64,000 nt of DNA, taken from contig CBDBIG010000005.1 in the NCBI GenBank assembly GCA_965205845.1, forward strand, positions 1-64,000, written 5' to 3'. This DNA is from CBDBIG01 sp965205845 [NCBI: bacterium]. GTDB lineage: Bacteria > SAR324. Of this stretch, positions 16,963 to 25,581 are shown one piece after another. The stretch's first letter is position 1. Every line of letters starts with the position of its first letter. A program made the position numbers and the translations under genes. Under the pieces are notes generated by a model. The model saw only the letters and a list, made by a program, of their open reading frames with translations, did no database searches and was not told where the DNA came from.

Positions 16963-17793
16963 ATGCTCAACCCCCCCAGCCAATCTTCTCAAACCGCGCA
17001 AACCGATGGCTTGAATCTGGGCGAACTCCGCCTTGAGGCGAGGCTCATTTTAGGTACGGGGCGCTACTCCAGCCATGATATTTTGCTCAAATCTTTACGC
17101 AACGCTCAAACCCAGTTGGTTACCATGGCCATTCGCCGCGTGACCCTAAACGCTTCCAGCAGCGAAAATTTGCTCTCTTTGTTGCGCCAAGAAGGGCTGC
17201 ATTTATTGCCGAATACAGCAGGGTGCCATACCGTACGCGATGCCCTGCTTACAGCAGAACTCGCGCGCGAAGCCTTGGGGGAAAAGCGGATTAAATTGGA
17301 GGTGATTGCAGATGAGGATACCCTATACCCCGATGCTGAAAAACTGCTGCAGGCTGCAGCGGAATTGGTAGAAAAAGGGTTTGAGGTCCTGCCCTATTGT
17401 ACGGATGACCCCGTACTATGCCGTAAATTACAAGACCTAGGCTGTGTTGCCGTGATGCCTTTAGCAGCACCCATTGGCACAGGCTTAGGAATTTTGAACC
17501 CCTACAATTTGCAGCGCATTCGTGAACAAGTTTCGATCCCGCTTATTATTGATGCCGGCGTAGGCACCCCTTCGGATGTTGCTTTTGCGATGGAACTTGG
17601 CTGTGATGCTGTGATGCTTGATACAGCCATTGCCAAAGCAAAAAACCCTGCCTTAATGGCCAGGGCCATGCATCATGCTTGTTTGGCGGGGCGCATGGCC
17701 TATTTGGCGGGGCGTATTCCCAAGCGGCAGCTGGCGCAAGCCTCAAGTCCCATTAGCGGTCTTGTTCATGGGTTGGCACAAAAAACACCATAG
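16963..17793 (+). CDS. thiG: Thiazole synthase ThiG
   Basis: 276 residues; forms the thiazole phosphate ring of thiamine from deoxyxylulose 5-phosphate, dehydroglycine/glycine imine and ThiS thiocarboxylate. Family motifs are LILGTGRYSS, the PNTAGCHTVRDA segment, RIKLEVIADEDTLYPD with the Schiff-base Lys, and DAGVGTPSDVAFAMELGCDAVMLDTAIAKA. The ~20-residue N-terminal extension is unremarkable. Transcribed with thiS and the methylase. Confidence 0.96.
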   Translation: MLNPPSQSSQTAQTDGLNLGELRLEARLILGTGRYSSHDILLKSLRNAQTQLVTMAIRRVTLNASSSENLLSLLRQEGLHLLPNTAGCHTVRDALLTAELAREALGEKRIKLEVIADEDTLYPDAEKLLQAAAELVEKGFEVLPYCTDDPVLCRKLQDLGCVAVMPLAAPIGTGLGILNPYNLQRIREQVSIPLIIDAGVGTPSDVAFAMELGCDAVMLDTAIAKAKNPALMARAMHHACLAGRMAYLAGRIPKRQLAQASSPISGLVHGLAQKTP

Positions 17794-17859
17794 GTCATAA
17801 AGCATACCCCGTTTTCCCGTTCTACCCTTTACACCAGTCTCCCCCCAAAAAGTGTTGTG

Positions 17860-18522
17860 CTAGAAGGAAAATTGGAGTTTCAGGTGTGTTTCAAAGCGTG
17901 TTTTTTCCCCCAAGGGTCGTGGAAGCATGTACAAAGATGCCTGGAAGGGAGAATGGGTATGGGGCGCCAATTTGAGCCTTGGTACGTGCCCCAGGGAAGG
18001 GCGGGGCGCATCGGGAAGGACAAGGCTGCGCAGTCCCATTAACGTGCCAAGGCTTAAACCCAGGACAGTGCCCACACCCAACGAGCGGAGTGAACTGCGA
18101 CTGTCGCCGCGACGGATCATGGCAAACCAACTCCCAAGCAGCAACCCTAATCCCCCCCCCCAACCAATGTTAGCAGGGAAGTTATCGCGTTCTGCGGCCA
18201 AGCGAATGTCTTGGGGGGATAGGAGTACACCTCCTTCTGCTTGCAAACTGTCGGGGACATCTTCAATAAAACGATCGCCTTCGGTAATATCTTTCCCAGG
18301 TACGTTCAAATCTTCACTATCGTCTGCAGAGGTCTCAAAATACAAATCGCTGTCTTCAAATACATCCGAGCTGTATTCATCCTCAAAAAACTGCGCCAAA
18401 GCACTGCTTGGCGAAATGCCTGCGCCAAACACCATCAGCATCAATGCACATGCATACGCGGTGCAGCGGGTTGCAAAAGCCCGATACCGATGGCGCGGAT
18501 TTGAACTAAAAAAATGGAGCAT
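17860..18522 (-). CDS. Hypothetical exported membrane protein
   Basis: 220 residues. An N-terminal signal peptide (CTAYACALMLMVFGAG...SALA) is followed by a very acidic stretch (EDEYSSDVFEDSDLYFE), a middle with GGVLLSPQDIRLAAERDN, then a Gly-rich segment and two possible membrane spans (WGGGLGLLLGSWFAM; VGTVLGLSLGTLMGLRSLVL). No family recognised. Convergent with thiG. Confidence 0.65.
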   Translation of the reverse strand: MLHFFSSNPRHRYRAFATRCTAYACALMLMVFGAGISPSSALAQFFEDEYSSDVFEDSDLYFETSADDSEDLNVPGKDITEGDRFIEDVPDSLQAEGGVLLSPQDIRLAAERDNFPANIGWGGGLGLLLGSWFAMIRRGDSRSSLRSLGVGTVLGLSLGTLMGLRSLVLPDAPRPSLGHVPRLKLAPHTHSPFQASLYMLPRPLGEKTRFETHLKLQFSF

Positions 18523-19069
18523 AAGCGTTATCTATCGTTATCCTGTGTTCAAGGGGGATGATTTTATAACCACCTATAATGGCATGTGTTTTGTGTAATG
18601 GCATGTGCTTTGCCTTTATTTTGCCTTGCGTTTCACGTTTTGCCCTCGAGTGCCTTTTTCTAGCGGCCTCTCTATAATGGGGAGGTCCTTTGGGCACACA
18701 CCCTCTCTCAACAAGGATGCCTTGCGGGCTTTCACATAAAGTGCGGGTACTTCACCGCAAGTTCAAAGCGTATTCTTGGCAGATGGCCACGGCTGTTTTG
18801 GATCTGCTGCTTCGGTTTTTAAGAGATGCAAAAATGATGCACAGGGTTTTATGTTTTGCAAACGCTATCAATACAAACGCTGTAAAAATGGAGTGAAATG
18901 CGCTACTGTAAATGGGCTGCACCCGTTTATTGATACAGACGGTGATTGGCGTGAAGGCATCCCTGGGAAAAAGCAAGGCGTTATAAGCGCGAAGGGGTTC
19001 GCTGGGTTTTTGGACACTCTTGATGAAACCAATGGGGTTTTATTTTTTTAAAAGGTATTTTTTCTAAAG
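18523..19069. other. Intergenic region without clear gene
   Basis: 547 bases between divergent genes. A TATAAT hexamer lies at 18674-18679 without a well-spaced -35 box. A 91-codon plus-strand frame (18776-19051) has poor composition and no ribosome site, and I do not call it. Cys/Lys-rich reading and T-runs near 19035-19050 suggest non-coding DNA. Confidence 0.4.
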
Positions 19070-19756
19070 ATGAGCACAAAACAAATCGGTCGTATTGTAT
19101 TGTTACTGGCCATGGCATCATTGATTGGGGCATACTTCTATTTTGACCTCGGTCAATATCTCAATGAAGATTTGTTGGATGTGGCACAGAATTACCCTTA
19201 TATTTCCGGGTGGGTGTTCTTTTTTATCTATGTTGTTGCCACGGCTCTCTCGCTGCCTGCGGCCACCTTGCTTACCATTACCGCGGGATTGTTGTTTGGG
19301 CGCATTGGTGGCACGCTGGTGGTGGTATGTGCCGCCTCGCTGGGGGCGTTACTGGCCTTTTTGGCGGCCCGCTTTATGGTGCGCGATTGGGTTAAACAAC
19401 GCTTTTCAAGCAACAAGGCGTTTAACACAGTCGAAACAGGAATTAGAGAAAACGGCCTGTATTTTCTGCTGTTTTTACGCTTTGTTCCCGTAGCACCGTT
19501 TTTTTTGATTAACTTGGTCTCGGGCATTACCCCTCTCACGGCAAGGGTTTTCTTTTTTGGGACGTTTTTTGGGATTGCCCCTGGCACATTTGTGTATGTC
19601 AACATTGGGCATTCGATTGGGCGCAAGTTTTTTAGCATTGGCAGCGAAGGCATTGCGGCGTTGCTAACTCCTGATGTGTTTATTGCCTTTGGCTTGCTCG
19701 GTGCGCTTTCGCTCATTCCCACCGTGTACAAAGTCATCAAAGCGAAGAAGGCCTAA
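19070..19756 (+). CDS. VTT/TVP38-family (DedA-like) inner-membrane protein
   Basis: 228 residues with about five membrane segments and the VTT-domain signatures LLTITAGLLFGRIGGT near residue 80 and FLRFVPVAPFFLINLVSGI near residue 140, then the FFFGTFFGIAPGTFVYVNIG segment. The family includes lipid scramblase-like and undecaprenyl-phosphate translocase relatives; the substrate is unknown here. It starts 55 bases before plsC on the same strand, a sensible partnership in membrane-lipid handling. Confidence 0.87.
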   Translation: MSTKQIGRIVLLLAMASLIGAYFYFDLGQYLNEDLLDVAQNYPYISGWVFFFIYVVATALSLPAATLLTITAGLLFGRIGGTLVVVCAASLGALLAFLAARFMVRDWVKQRFSSNKAFNTVETGIRENGLYFLLFLRFVPVAPFFLINLVSGITPLTARVFFFGTFFGIAPGTFVYVNIGHSIGRKFFSIGSEGIAALLTPDVFIAFGLLGALSLIPTVYKVIKAKKA

Positions 19757-19811
19757 AAACGGTGTTCTGCCTTTCATGTGTTAACCCCCTTTTGGCTGTG
19801 AGAGAGAGGGT

Positions 19812-20636
19812 ATGTTGCGCGATAAAATTGTGGTGAGACTGCGTTTTTTACTTGCGCTGATACGCATTGCAGTTTTGAGCGTGCGGGTATTGCCTGATGC
19901 ATTATGCCTTTTTAAACTACGCAAACAGCATGACTACAAAAAAGCCAACCCCATTAGTAATGCGTTGTGCATCCGTTTGTCGAAACTCTTTATGCACCAA
20001 ATGCACGTGCACTATGATGTCAAAGGTCGGCAGCATATTCCCACGGGTCCCATTGTGGTAATGGCGAACCATCAATCGTTGTATGACGTGGGGCTGGTGG
20101 TGGTTAGTCTTGAGCGGTTTACCAGTTTTTTGGCCAAGCAGCAGCTGTTCCACATTCCTATGGCGGGATATTGGCTCAGGATATGCGCCTGCTTTCCTTT
20201 AAAGCGCAACAACATGCGCAAAGACAAAAACACCCTCGACCAGGCCAGCCAGCAAATGGTTAGGGAAGAAAAAGGAATGGTGGTTTTTCCCGAAGGAACA
20301 CGCAACCGCACGCCTGAAAAAGGATTTCTGCCTTTTCGTACGGGCGTTTTGCGTCTTGCCTTAAGTCAAGGGATGGCGGTGCTGCCTGTGGTGGTCGACG
20401 GAGGCTTGCATGTGGGCAAACGCCATTATCAAGAAGGGGATGGCTGGTGGCGCGTACGCTCAAGCATTCTGGCGCCGCGCAAAACCAAGCACATTCACAC
20501 GGCATCAGAGCGCCAAGCATTCATCCGTCGCCTCTCCCATGATATGCATCGCGAATGGCAAACCATTCAAGTACAACCCAAAGGCAACATCACCCCCACC
20601 ACCACCGCCGGGCAGCATGCATCCACGACATTTTGA
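19812..20636 (+). CDS. plsC: 1-acyl-sn-glycerol-3-phosphate acyltransferase PlsC
   Basis: 274 residues. The acyltransferase catalytic box NHQSLYD (NHx4D form) and the substrate box FPEGTRNRTPEKG are both present, with a hydrophobic N-terminal anchor (LRFLLALIRIAVLSVRVL). It makes phosphatidic acid from lysophosphatidic acid at the inner membrane. The C-terminus ends in a Pro/Thr/His-rich tail, and its last 20 bases overlap the next gene. Confidence 0.92.
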   Translation: MLRDKIVVRLRFLLALIRIAVLSVRVLPDALCLFKLRKQHDYKKANPISNALCIRLSKLFMHQMHVHYDVKGRQHIPTGPIVVMANHQSLYDVGLVVVSLERFTSFLAKQQLFHIPMAGYWLRICACFPLKRNNMRKDKNTLDQASQQMVREEKGMVVFPEGTRNRTPEKGFLPFRTGVLRLALSQGMAVLPVVVDGGLHVGKRHYQEGDGWWRVRSSILAPRKTKHIHTASERQAFIRRLSHDMHREWQTIQVQPKGNITPTTTAGQHASTTF

Positions 20637-21051
20637 ATTACAACAAAAGCCCGCGGCCTTGATCCTTTGGCCTCACCTAGCCCATGGCCTACGCTTCAAA
20701 GGCATGCTTGAAGCGTATGGGTTTACACCCTACCTTGCCTCCACACCAATCGATGCCTTTCAAGCGATAAACCAGTATGTCATGGGCGTTATTTTTCTGC
20801 CGTGGGAACTTGAAATTCCTGGTGAAAACCATCACGATGTATGCATCCTGCGCGCTTTGCGGAGCCAAAAGCGGGGGCGACACACTCCTTGCGTGATTCT
20901 CGACGATGGGATGACTTTGGCCGAGAGGGTGGCCTCGATCAAAGCAGGGGCCACGACGCACATTCGCATGCCGCCCAGCAGCCAGGAGCTTTTGCAAGTG
21001 CTGTCTATATGCTTTGATCATGACGACGGCTTAACCTTGCACAAGGGGTAG
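20617..21051 (+). CDS. Degenerate response-regulator receiver domain protein
   Basis: 144 residues from ATG 20617 inside the plsC end. The fold pattern of a CheY-like receiver is visible: AALILWPHLAHGLRFKGMLEAYGF (first strand and helix), FLPWELEIPG where the phospho-acceptor Asp loop should be, CVILDDGMTLAERVASIKAGATTHIRMPPSSQELLQVL for the C-terminal half. The Asp is replaced by Pro-Trp and the conserved Lys by Met-Pro, so it should not be phosphorylated. No output domain follows. It could be a protein-interaction module, or only a distant fold relative. Confidence 0.6.
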   Translation: MHPRHFELQQKPAALILWPHLAHGLRFKGMLEAYGFTPYLASTPIDAFQAINQYVMGVIFLPWELEIPGENHHDVCILRALRSQKRGRHTPCVILDDGMTLAERVASIKAGATTHIRMPPSSQELLQVLSICFDHDDGLTLHKG

Positions 21052-21055
21052 AATT

Positions 21056-21550
21056 TTGTCACACACACATAAACCACCGCCAACCCCCATCGCCGACCCA
21101 GCCCCATGGCTGGGGGTGGCAAGGCAGCTCAAGGGCGACATACAAAGCCGTAACCCCAACATGCCCAAACTGTTGGCCCGGATTCAAGCATTGGGTTTTC
21201 CTGATGAGGTTAAGGCAGGCCTGTTCTTAAATGCAGGCAATTGGGAAAAAGCCCACCTATTGGTGCAACCCCTTAGCAGCCAAAATGCATGTTACTGGCA
21301 CGCACTGGTGCATCGCACAGAAGGCGACCACTCCAACGCGCATTATTGGTTGCAACGCACGGGCAAGCACCCGGTGCACGCACAACTTAGTGCGTATGCA
21401 AAAGCGCACGCACAATACGCCCCTGCCCTTAGCCATGGGCACTGGGACGCCATGGCTTTTGCCCAAGCCTTTGCCAAGGCGGCAGCCCATGATTGGCCTT
21501 ATGCATTGGCACGCTATGAAGAGCGTGTGCTGCTCGACAGCATGCTTTAA
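21056..21550 (+). CDS. Hypothetical helical protein
   Basis: 164 residues from a TTG start at 21056, five bases after the previous stop, with AAGGGG just upstream. It is His/Ala-rich and helical (WHALVHRTEGDHSNAHYWLQ; WDAMAFAQAFAKAAAHDW), with a tetratricopeptide-like feel (LFLNAGNWEKAHLLVQPL). No signal peptide. The family is not recognised. It forms a run with plsC and the receiver-like gene. Confidence 0.6.
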   Translation: MSHTHKPPPTPIADPAPWLGVARQLKGDIQSRNPNMPKLLARIQALGFPDEVKAGLFLNAGNWEKAHLLVQPLSSQNACYWHALVHRTEGDHSNAHYWLQRTGKHPVHAQLSAYAKAHAQYAPALSHGHWDAMAFAQAFAKAAAHDWPYALARYEERVLLDSML

Positions 21551-21794
21551 GCAGCCCCTTGCAAAAAAAACAAACTAACACGGCATGGGTAGAAATGGGT
21601 TTGCATCGTAAGGTAGCAGACTGTTATCTTACAAGGGGTTCTTCAGGGACGCATCCTTACAAAACCTTGCGCTTGGGTTTGCCTTTGCCAAGGGTCGCAA
21701 AACACGTGGGACCCCCGGTTTTCTCCGTAACGGACCCACTATTATAACCAAGCAGAGCGCACGGAAATTTTCAAAAAAGGTTGCTTCATCTGCC

Positions 21795-22799
21795 ATGCCC
21801 AGCTTGCCTGCCGCACCCCAAACTCCCGTTACTTCCAGGCATATCTCCTCATTGCACACGGTGTTGCTGGCCAATCCACGCGGGTTTTGTGCGGGTGTCG
21901 ATCGTGCCATTGAGATTGTGGAAGAGGCCTTGCACCGCTTTGGAGCCCCCATTTATGTGAAGCATGCCATTGTGCACAACCGTCATGTGGTAGACCGCTT
22001 GGAGCAAAAAGGGGCCATTTTTGTAGAGGAGGTATGCGAGGCACCTGTGGGTGCGCGCATGGTGTTCTCGGCACATGGGGTATCACCGCAGGTGCATCAA
22101 GCGGCCAGGGCACGCCAAATTACTGTGGTGGATGCCACCTGCCCTTTGGTGACCAAAGTACATATGGAAGCGCGTCTCTATGCCAAGGCAGATTGCACCA
22201 TTTTTTTGGTGGGACATGCCAATCATGTTGAGGTAATTGGAGCGTACGGCGAGGCCCCTGAGCATATTGTGGTGGTGGGTACGGTGGAAGAGGCACGCAC
22301 GGTGCAGGCTAAAGATTCGCGTAAAGTGGCCTACTTGACCCAAACAACCTTGTCCATGGACGACACCCAAGAGATATTGGCCGTGCTAAAAAAACGCTTT
22401 CCTGCCTTACAAGGACCGCGTAAGGAAGACATTTGCTATGCCACCCAAAACCGTCAAAATGCGGTGCGTCGTTTAGCCAAGCAGGCCGATGTTATTTTGG
22501 TGGTGGGGTCTGCACACAGTTCCAATTCGACGCGCTTGGTGGAGGTGGGCGAGGCGTGCAACACCCCTGCCTACTTGGTCGAAAGCCGTCATAACGTGGA
22601 ACTGGAATGGCTCAAAGGTGCCAAAGTGGTTGGGGTAACCGCAGGGGCATCCGCGCCAGAAGATGTGGTGCAAGATTTGGTGAGATGGCTGGCAGGTGCC
22701 GCGCATGTGCTTGTAAAACAGTTGGACGGGCCAAAGGAAAACGTACGTTTTCCCATGCCCAAAGCCCTCTTTGCCAATGTGGGAACCCAAACGCCCTAG
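21795..22799 (+). CDS. ispH: 4-hydroxy-3-methylbut-2-enyl diphosphate reductase IspH
   Basis: 334 residues. Last enzyme of the MEP pathway, giving IPP and DMAPP, with a [4Fe-4S] cluster. The three cluster cysteines are visible in NPRGFCAGVDRA, DATCPLVTKVH and DICYATQNRQNAV, and VGSAHSSNSTRLVEV holds substrate-contact residues. The N-terminus carries a ~20-residue extension before VLLANPRG. The last ~43 bases of coding sequence are repeated just downstream. Confidence 0.96.
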   Translation: MPSLPAAPQTPVTSRHISSLHTVLLANPRGFCAGVDRAIEIVEEALHRFGAPIYVKHAIVHNRHVVDRLEQKGAIFVEEVCEAPVGARMVFSAHGVSPQVHQAARARQITVVDATCPLVTKVHMEARLYAKADCTIFLVGHANHVEVIGAYGEAPEHIVVVGTVEEARTVQAKDSRKVAYLTQTTLSMDDTQEILAVLKKRFPALQGPRKEDICYATQNRQNAVRRLAKQADVILVVGSAHSSNSTRLVEVGEACNTPAYLVESRHNVELEWLKGAKVVGVTAGASAPEDVVQDLVRWLAGAAHVLVKQLDGPKENVRFPMPKALFANVGTQTP

Positions 22800-22907
22800 G
22801 CAGCAGGTGTGGCCCTGGTGGCTCAAATTGAAGTCCTCCCACGCCCAAAGCCCTCTTTGCCAATGTGGGAACCCAAACGCCCTAGGCAGCAGGTGTGGCC
22901 TGGTGGC
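22757..22907 (+). repeat. 66-bp duplication spanning ispH and larA-like 3' ends
   Basis: A block starting GCCCAAAGCCC occurs at 22757-22822 and again, nearly unchanged, at 22843-22907 (86-bp period). The first copy holds the ispH stop codon. The second copy supplies the last residues (SHQATPAA) and stop of the convergent LarA-like gene on the other strand. Confidence 0.85.
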
Positions 22908-24189
22908 TAAAATCGCCATTTTCGTCAAAAACAATGGGTTGAAAAGGTCCCGTAAGTTCCATACTCTCATGCTCGCGTACCGCTGCCCCTAGGCTTTGAG
23001 ATACCTGAATATTAGCCACCTCAAGCGTGTTTTTAATCCGCACCACACGGGCATCGGCAGGTTTAACACGCAATAAGGTGCCAATGGCCAGCTGCACGGC
23101 TTCTTTTTGGGTGTTCATGATAACGGGAATGGCTGCACCGTCGAGGTATTTTGAGGTGATGGTATTGGCATAGGTGGGGGCAATTTCCATCTCTTTAAAC
23201 AGGCGCATGGTAATGATGTCAGCCACACCGAGGCCCGTGGCATTGCCATGGGTTTCTTTTGTGAGCCCCAGCAGCACAATTTTTTGCACCGAAGGTTTGG
23301 CTTCCCATTCCACACCGCGTGCGTTGCGCCCCGTAATGTTGGGATCAAAACCCGCCCCGCTAATGTTTTTGCCAATTTCATCAATGATCAGGACATCAAT
23401 TTCAGGAAAAAACAAGCGCCCCATCATCTCTTTTGCCTTGGCCTGCAGTTCCGTTTCGCGAAGGAGCAGGTTTTTAGCAGGAATGGCTTCAATGATGGCG
23501 GTCGCATCATAGGCATTTTCGACCAGCCCCACCCCAAACAAAAAGGGCAGTTTGCCCATAATCAGCGTGGCTGCCTCGGGAATTACGCGTTCGAAGTGAT
23601 CCATCCCTTGGGTGTGCAGGGTATTGGCACCGTTAATTTTGCCCATGCCAATGGCCATCATCTTGGCAATACCGCTCTCAATGGGGGCTCGAAAGGTGGT
23701 GTGGGGTTTGATGCGGTTGATGAGTACAATGCCATCAGCCTTGGCTGCATTGGCATCGGCATGCACGGGGGTCCCGCAAGAGAGCTGACCGAGGACGATG
23801 GTGTCCATGGAAGACACGATCTTGCAACCCATGCGGAGCTCGGTAATGCGATAGCTTTCCAACACCTGGCGTTGCCCCTGGGCACTGGCAGAACCATGGC
23901 TGCCCATGGCGGGAAAAATAAACGGTTTGGCACCAAGGGCTTTGAGTTGGGCAATTACCTCGCCCACGCAGTCGGCAATGTTGGCCACACCGCGGCTTCC
24001 ACAGCCCACGGCAACGCGCATCCCAGCGGTAATGGTTTGGTTAATTTCCGGGCGGGCAAACTGCTCGGCCACGGCGCGTTTAACATCGCTGATCTGGCCT
24101 TGTTCAAAGCGCACTTTCACCGTTGCCATCAAAGGCAAAGGGGTTTGCAACTCACCCGCCAAGTTGACCTCAATTCGCTCGCCTATCAT
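22882..24189 (-). CDS. LarA-family (lactate racemase / DUF2088) protein
   Basis: 435 residues of the LarA-like family, whose founding member is a nickel-pincer-nucleotide lactate racemase. Visible elements: N-terminal Rossmann-like half with GCGSRGVANI, FPAMGSHGSASAQGQ, RIKPHTTFRAPIESGIAKMMAIGMGK (His and Lys region of the active site), and the C-terminal domain. No cofactor synthesis genes (larBCE) are in the window, so the true substrate is uncertain. Its last codons lie in the duplicated ispH tail. Confidence 0.88.
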   Translation of the reverse strand: MIGERIEVNLAGELQTPLPLMATVKVRFEQGQISDVKRAVAEQFARPEINQTITAGMRVAVGCGSRGVANIADCVGEVIAQLKALGAKPFIFPAMGSHGSASAQGQRQVLESYRITELRMGCKIVSSMDTIVLGQLSCGTPVHADANAAKADGIVLINRIKPHTTFRAPIESGIAKMMAIGMGKINGANTLHTQGMDHFERVIPEAATLIMGKLPFLFGVGLVENAYDATAIIEAIPAKNLLLRETELQAKAKEMMGRLFFPEIDVLIIDEIGKNISGAGFDPNITGRNARGVEWEAKPSVQKIVLLGLTKETHGNATGLGVADIITMRLFKEMEIAPTYANTITSKYLDGAAIPVIMNTQKEAVQLAIGTLLRVKPADARVVRIKNTLEVANIQVSQSLGAAVREHESMELTGPFQPIVFDENGDFSHQATPAA

Positions 24190-24339
24190 GCGTGTATCTC
24201 CTTAGTGGGGATGTTTATTGAAGAATACCGGTTGTGAACACGAGGCCTGACCTGGGCAGACCAGCACAATCGCTTGGGTACAGTTTGCTCAATGTTGACA
24301 CTCTGCCTTTTTGCGGACGAAGCAGTTGCTTACGCATAG

Positions 24340-24927
24340 TTAGGCATTTTGACTGCCCTGCTCGCTTTGAACCTTACTATGATTCTTAATTTCTTGAAAA
24401 AGCAAAATCAGCCCGCTTTCATCTAAAGGCCTATATCTCAAGGCATAGCGCAATGATTTTCGTATATCCTGGGAGAACACCACCCCCAAAAACTCCTGCA
24501 CAACCCAGACGCAAAAACGCTGGTTAATCGACGTTCCTAAACGAAGCAGCCCCTTCCGCGTCCGCTCATCCGGAATGGCTGCAGAGGTAACACTCTCATG
24601 TCGCGCCAACCACTGAATGGGTTGCATTTTGTTCAGCCATTTTACATGGAACGCCGCCAGTTTTTCGACACTTAAGGGGTGGCCTGTGCCTTCTTGGTGA
24701 AAATTAATGTAGCGCTGGATATCAATGTTGCAGCTACACAAAGCTTGGTACAAAAGAACCTTTTGCACCTTGCAAGCAGAGCACCTCTCCGGTATCAACA
24801 CAGGGCCATGCTTTCTGTAACCCAGCAGCATATTTATCAAAATAGCGACAAAACACCGCAGACTGCTTTTTAGCCTTCTCCTTTGCACGACCAAACCCGT
24901 TGTCTCCATAGAATCTTTAGCTCGCAT
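24340..24927 (-). CDS. Hypothetical protein, 195 aa
   Basis: A basic, partly hydrophobic protein (LRCFVAILINMLLG near residue 25; CSACKVQKVLLYQALCSC holds a Cys cluster) with an aromatic-rich C-terminal half. AT-richer than the neighbours. A second ATG lies six codons in (24909). It follows a 66-codon gene by 11 bases, so the two may form a small unit. I do not recognise either protein; a host accessory or toxin/antitoxin-like pair is possible but unproven. Confidence 0.5.
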   Translation of the reverse strand: MRAKDSMETTGLVVQRRRLKSSLRCFVAILINMLLGYRKHGPVLIPERCSACKVQKVLLYQALCSCNIDIQRYINFHQEGTGHPLSVEKLAAFHVKWLNKMQPIQWLARHESVTSAAIPDERTRKGLLRLGTSINQRFCVWVVQEFLGVVFSQDIRKSLRYALRYRPLDESGLILLFQEIKNHSKVQSEQGSQNA

Positions 24928-24938
24928 ACGGCCAAAAC

Positions 24939-25139
24939 TTAAGATTCCCCTGCACCATTTATATCTGCCTTAGCGTGCTCCTCAGCATTTTTCAGCAATC
25001 TTTCTTCAAAAGCGGCCTCGTTAAAGGGTTCTCCATGGTTTTTTTGGGTTTTAAAAATCACCTCGTCAATAGCAGAGTCTTCTGCCATTTTATTAAATAT
25101 TTCCTTATATCCCTTGTGAGTTTTCATAGCATCACCCAT
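24939..25139 (-). CDS. Small acidic hypothetical protein, 66 aa
   Basis: A charged, helical, soluble 66-residue protein (KGYKEIFNKMAEDSAIDEVIF; EERLLKNAEEHAKADING). A start at 25139 or, four codons in, 25127 is possible. Its small size and position just ahead of the 195-residue gene recall antitoxin-like partners, but no DNA-binding motif is visible. Confidence 0.45.
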   Translation of the reverse strand: MGDAMKTHKGYKEIFNKMAEDSAIDEVIFKTQKNHGEPFNEAAFEERLLKNAEEHAKADINGAGES

Positions 25140-25581
25140 CTAAACTATTTCCCCTTCAGTCATTTCTTTAGGTTGGTAGCTGCGGGCAACTGCCAGTGTG
25201 GTTGCCCGTTTAATGCCCAGTTAACAAATCTTGGGCATGCAAAACGCCAACACATCTTGCTGTATGAGGCAAGCACAGGTTTGATGCACATGTCAACCTA
25301 TGCCACCCATAGCAACCTCACATAAATTTTCGGAACGGGTGCATCCTCTTCTACCCCTTTTATGGTGAGAAAATACCCTCCTTAGTATGGGTGGGTGGTT
25401 TCTTTACTTATAACATTTTAGATCTAATGGATATGGATAAGGCATGGATTCTAACTATTCTCTTGACAAGCCATGCACAAATTGCAGACGGTAAACGGAC
25501 TACCTACAAGTAAGCATTGCCCCTTGACATGCCCCCTTTTTTACCGAGTTGCAAAACCCCCGTTCAAACGAGAAAACAACC
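25140..25581. other. Intergenic region upstream of the CoA-transferase
   Basis: About 440 bases. Two TTGACA hexamers (near 25463 and 25524) could be -35 boxes for the CoA-transferase gene, but neither has a good -10 at 17 bases. No gene or clear repeat is seen. Confidence 0.35.

Noticed and set aside
18776-19051. 91-codon plus-strand gene
   Set aside because: No ribosome site, Cys/Lys-skewed composition and no recognisable pattern.
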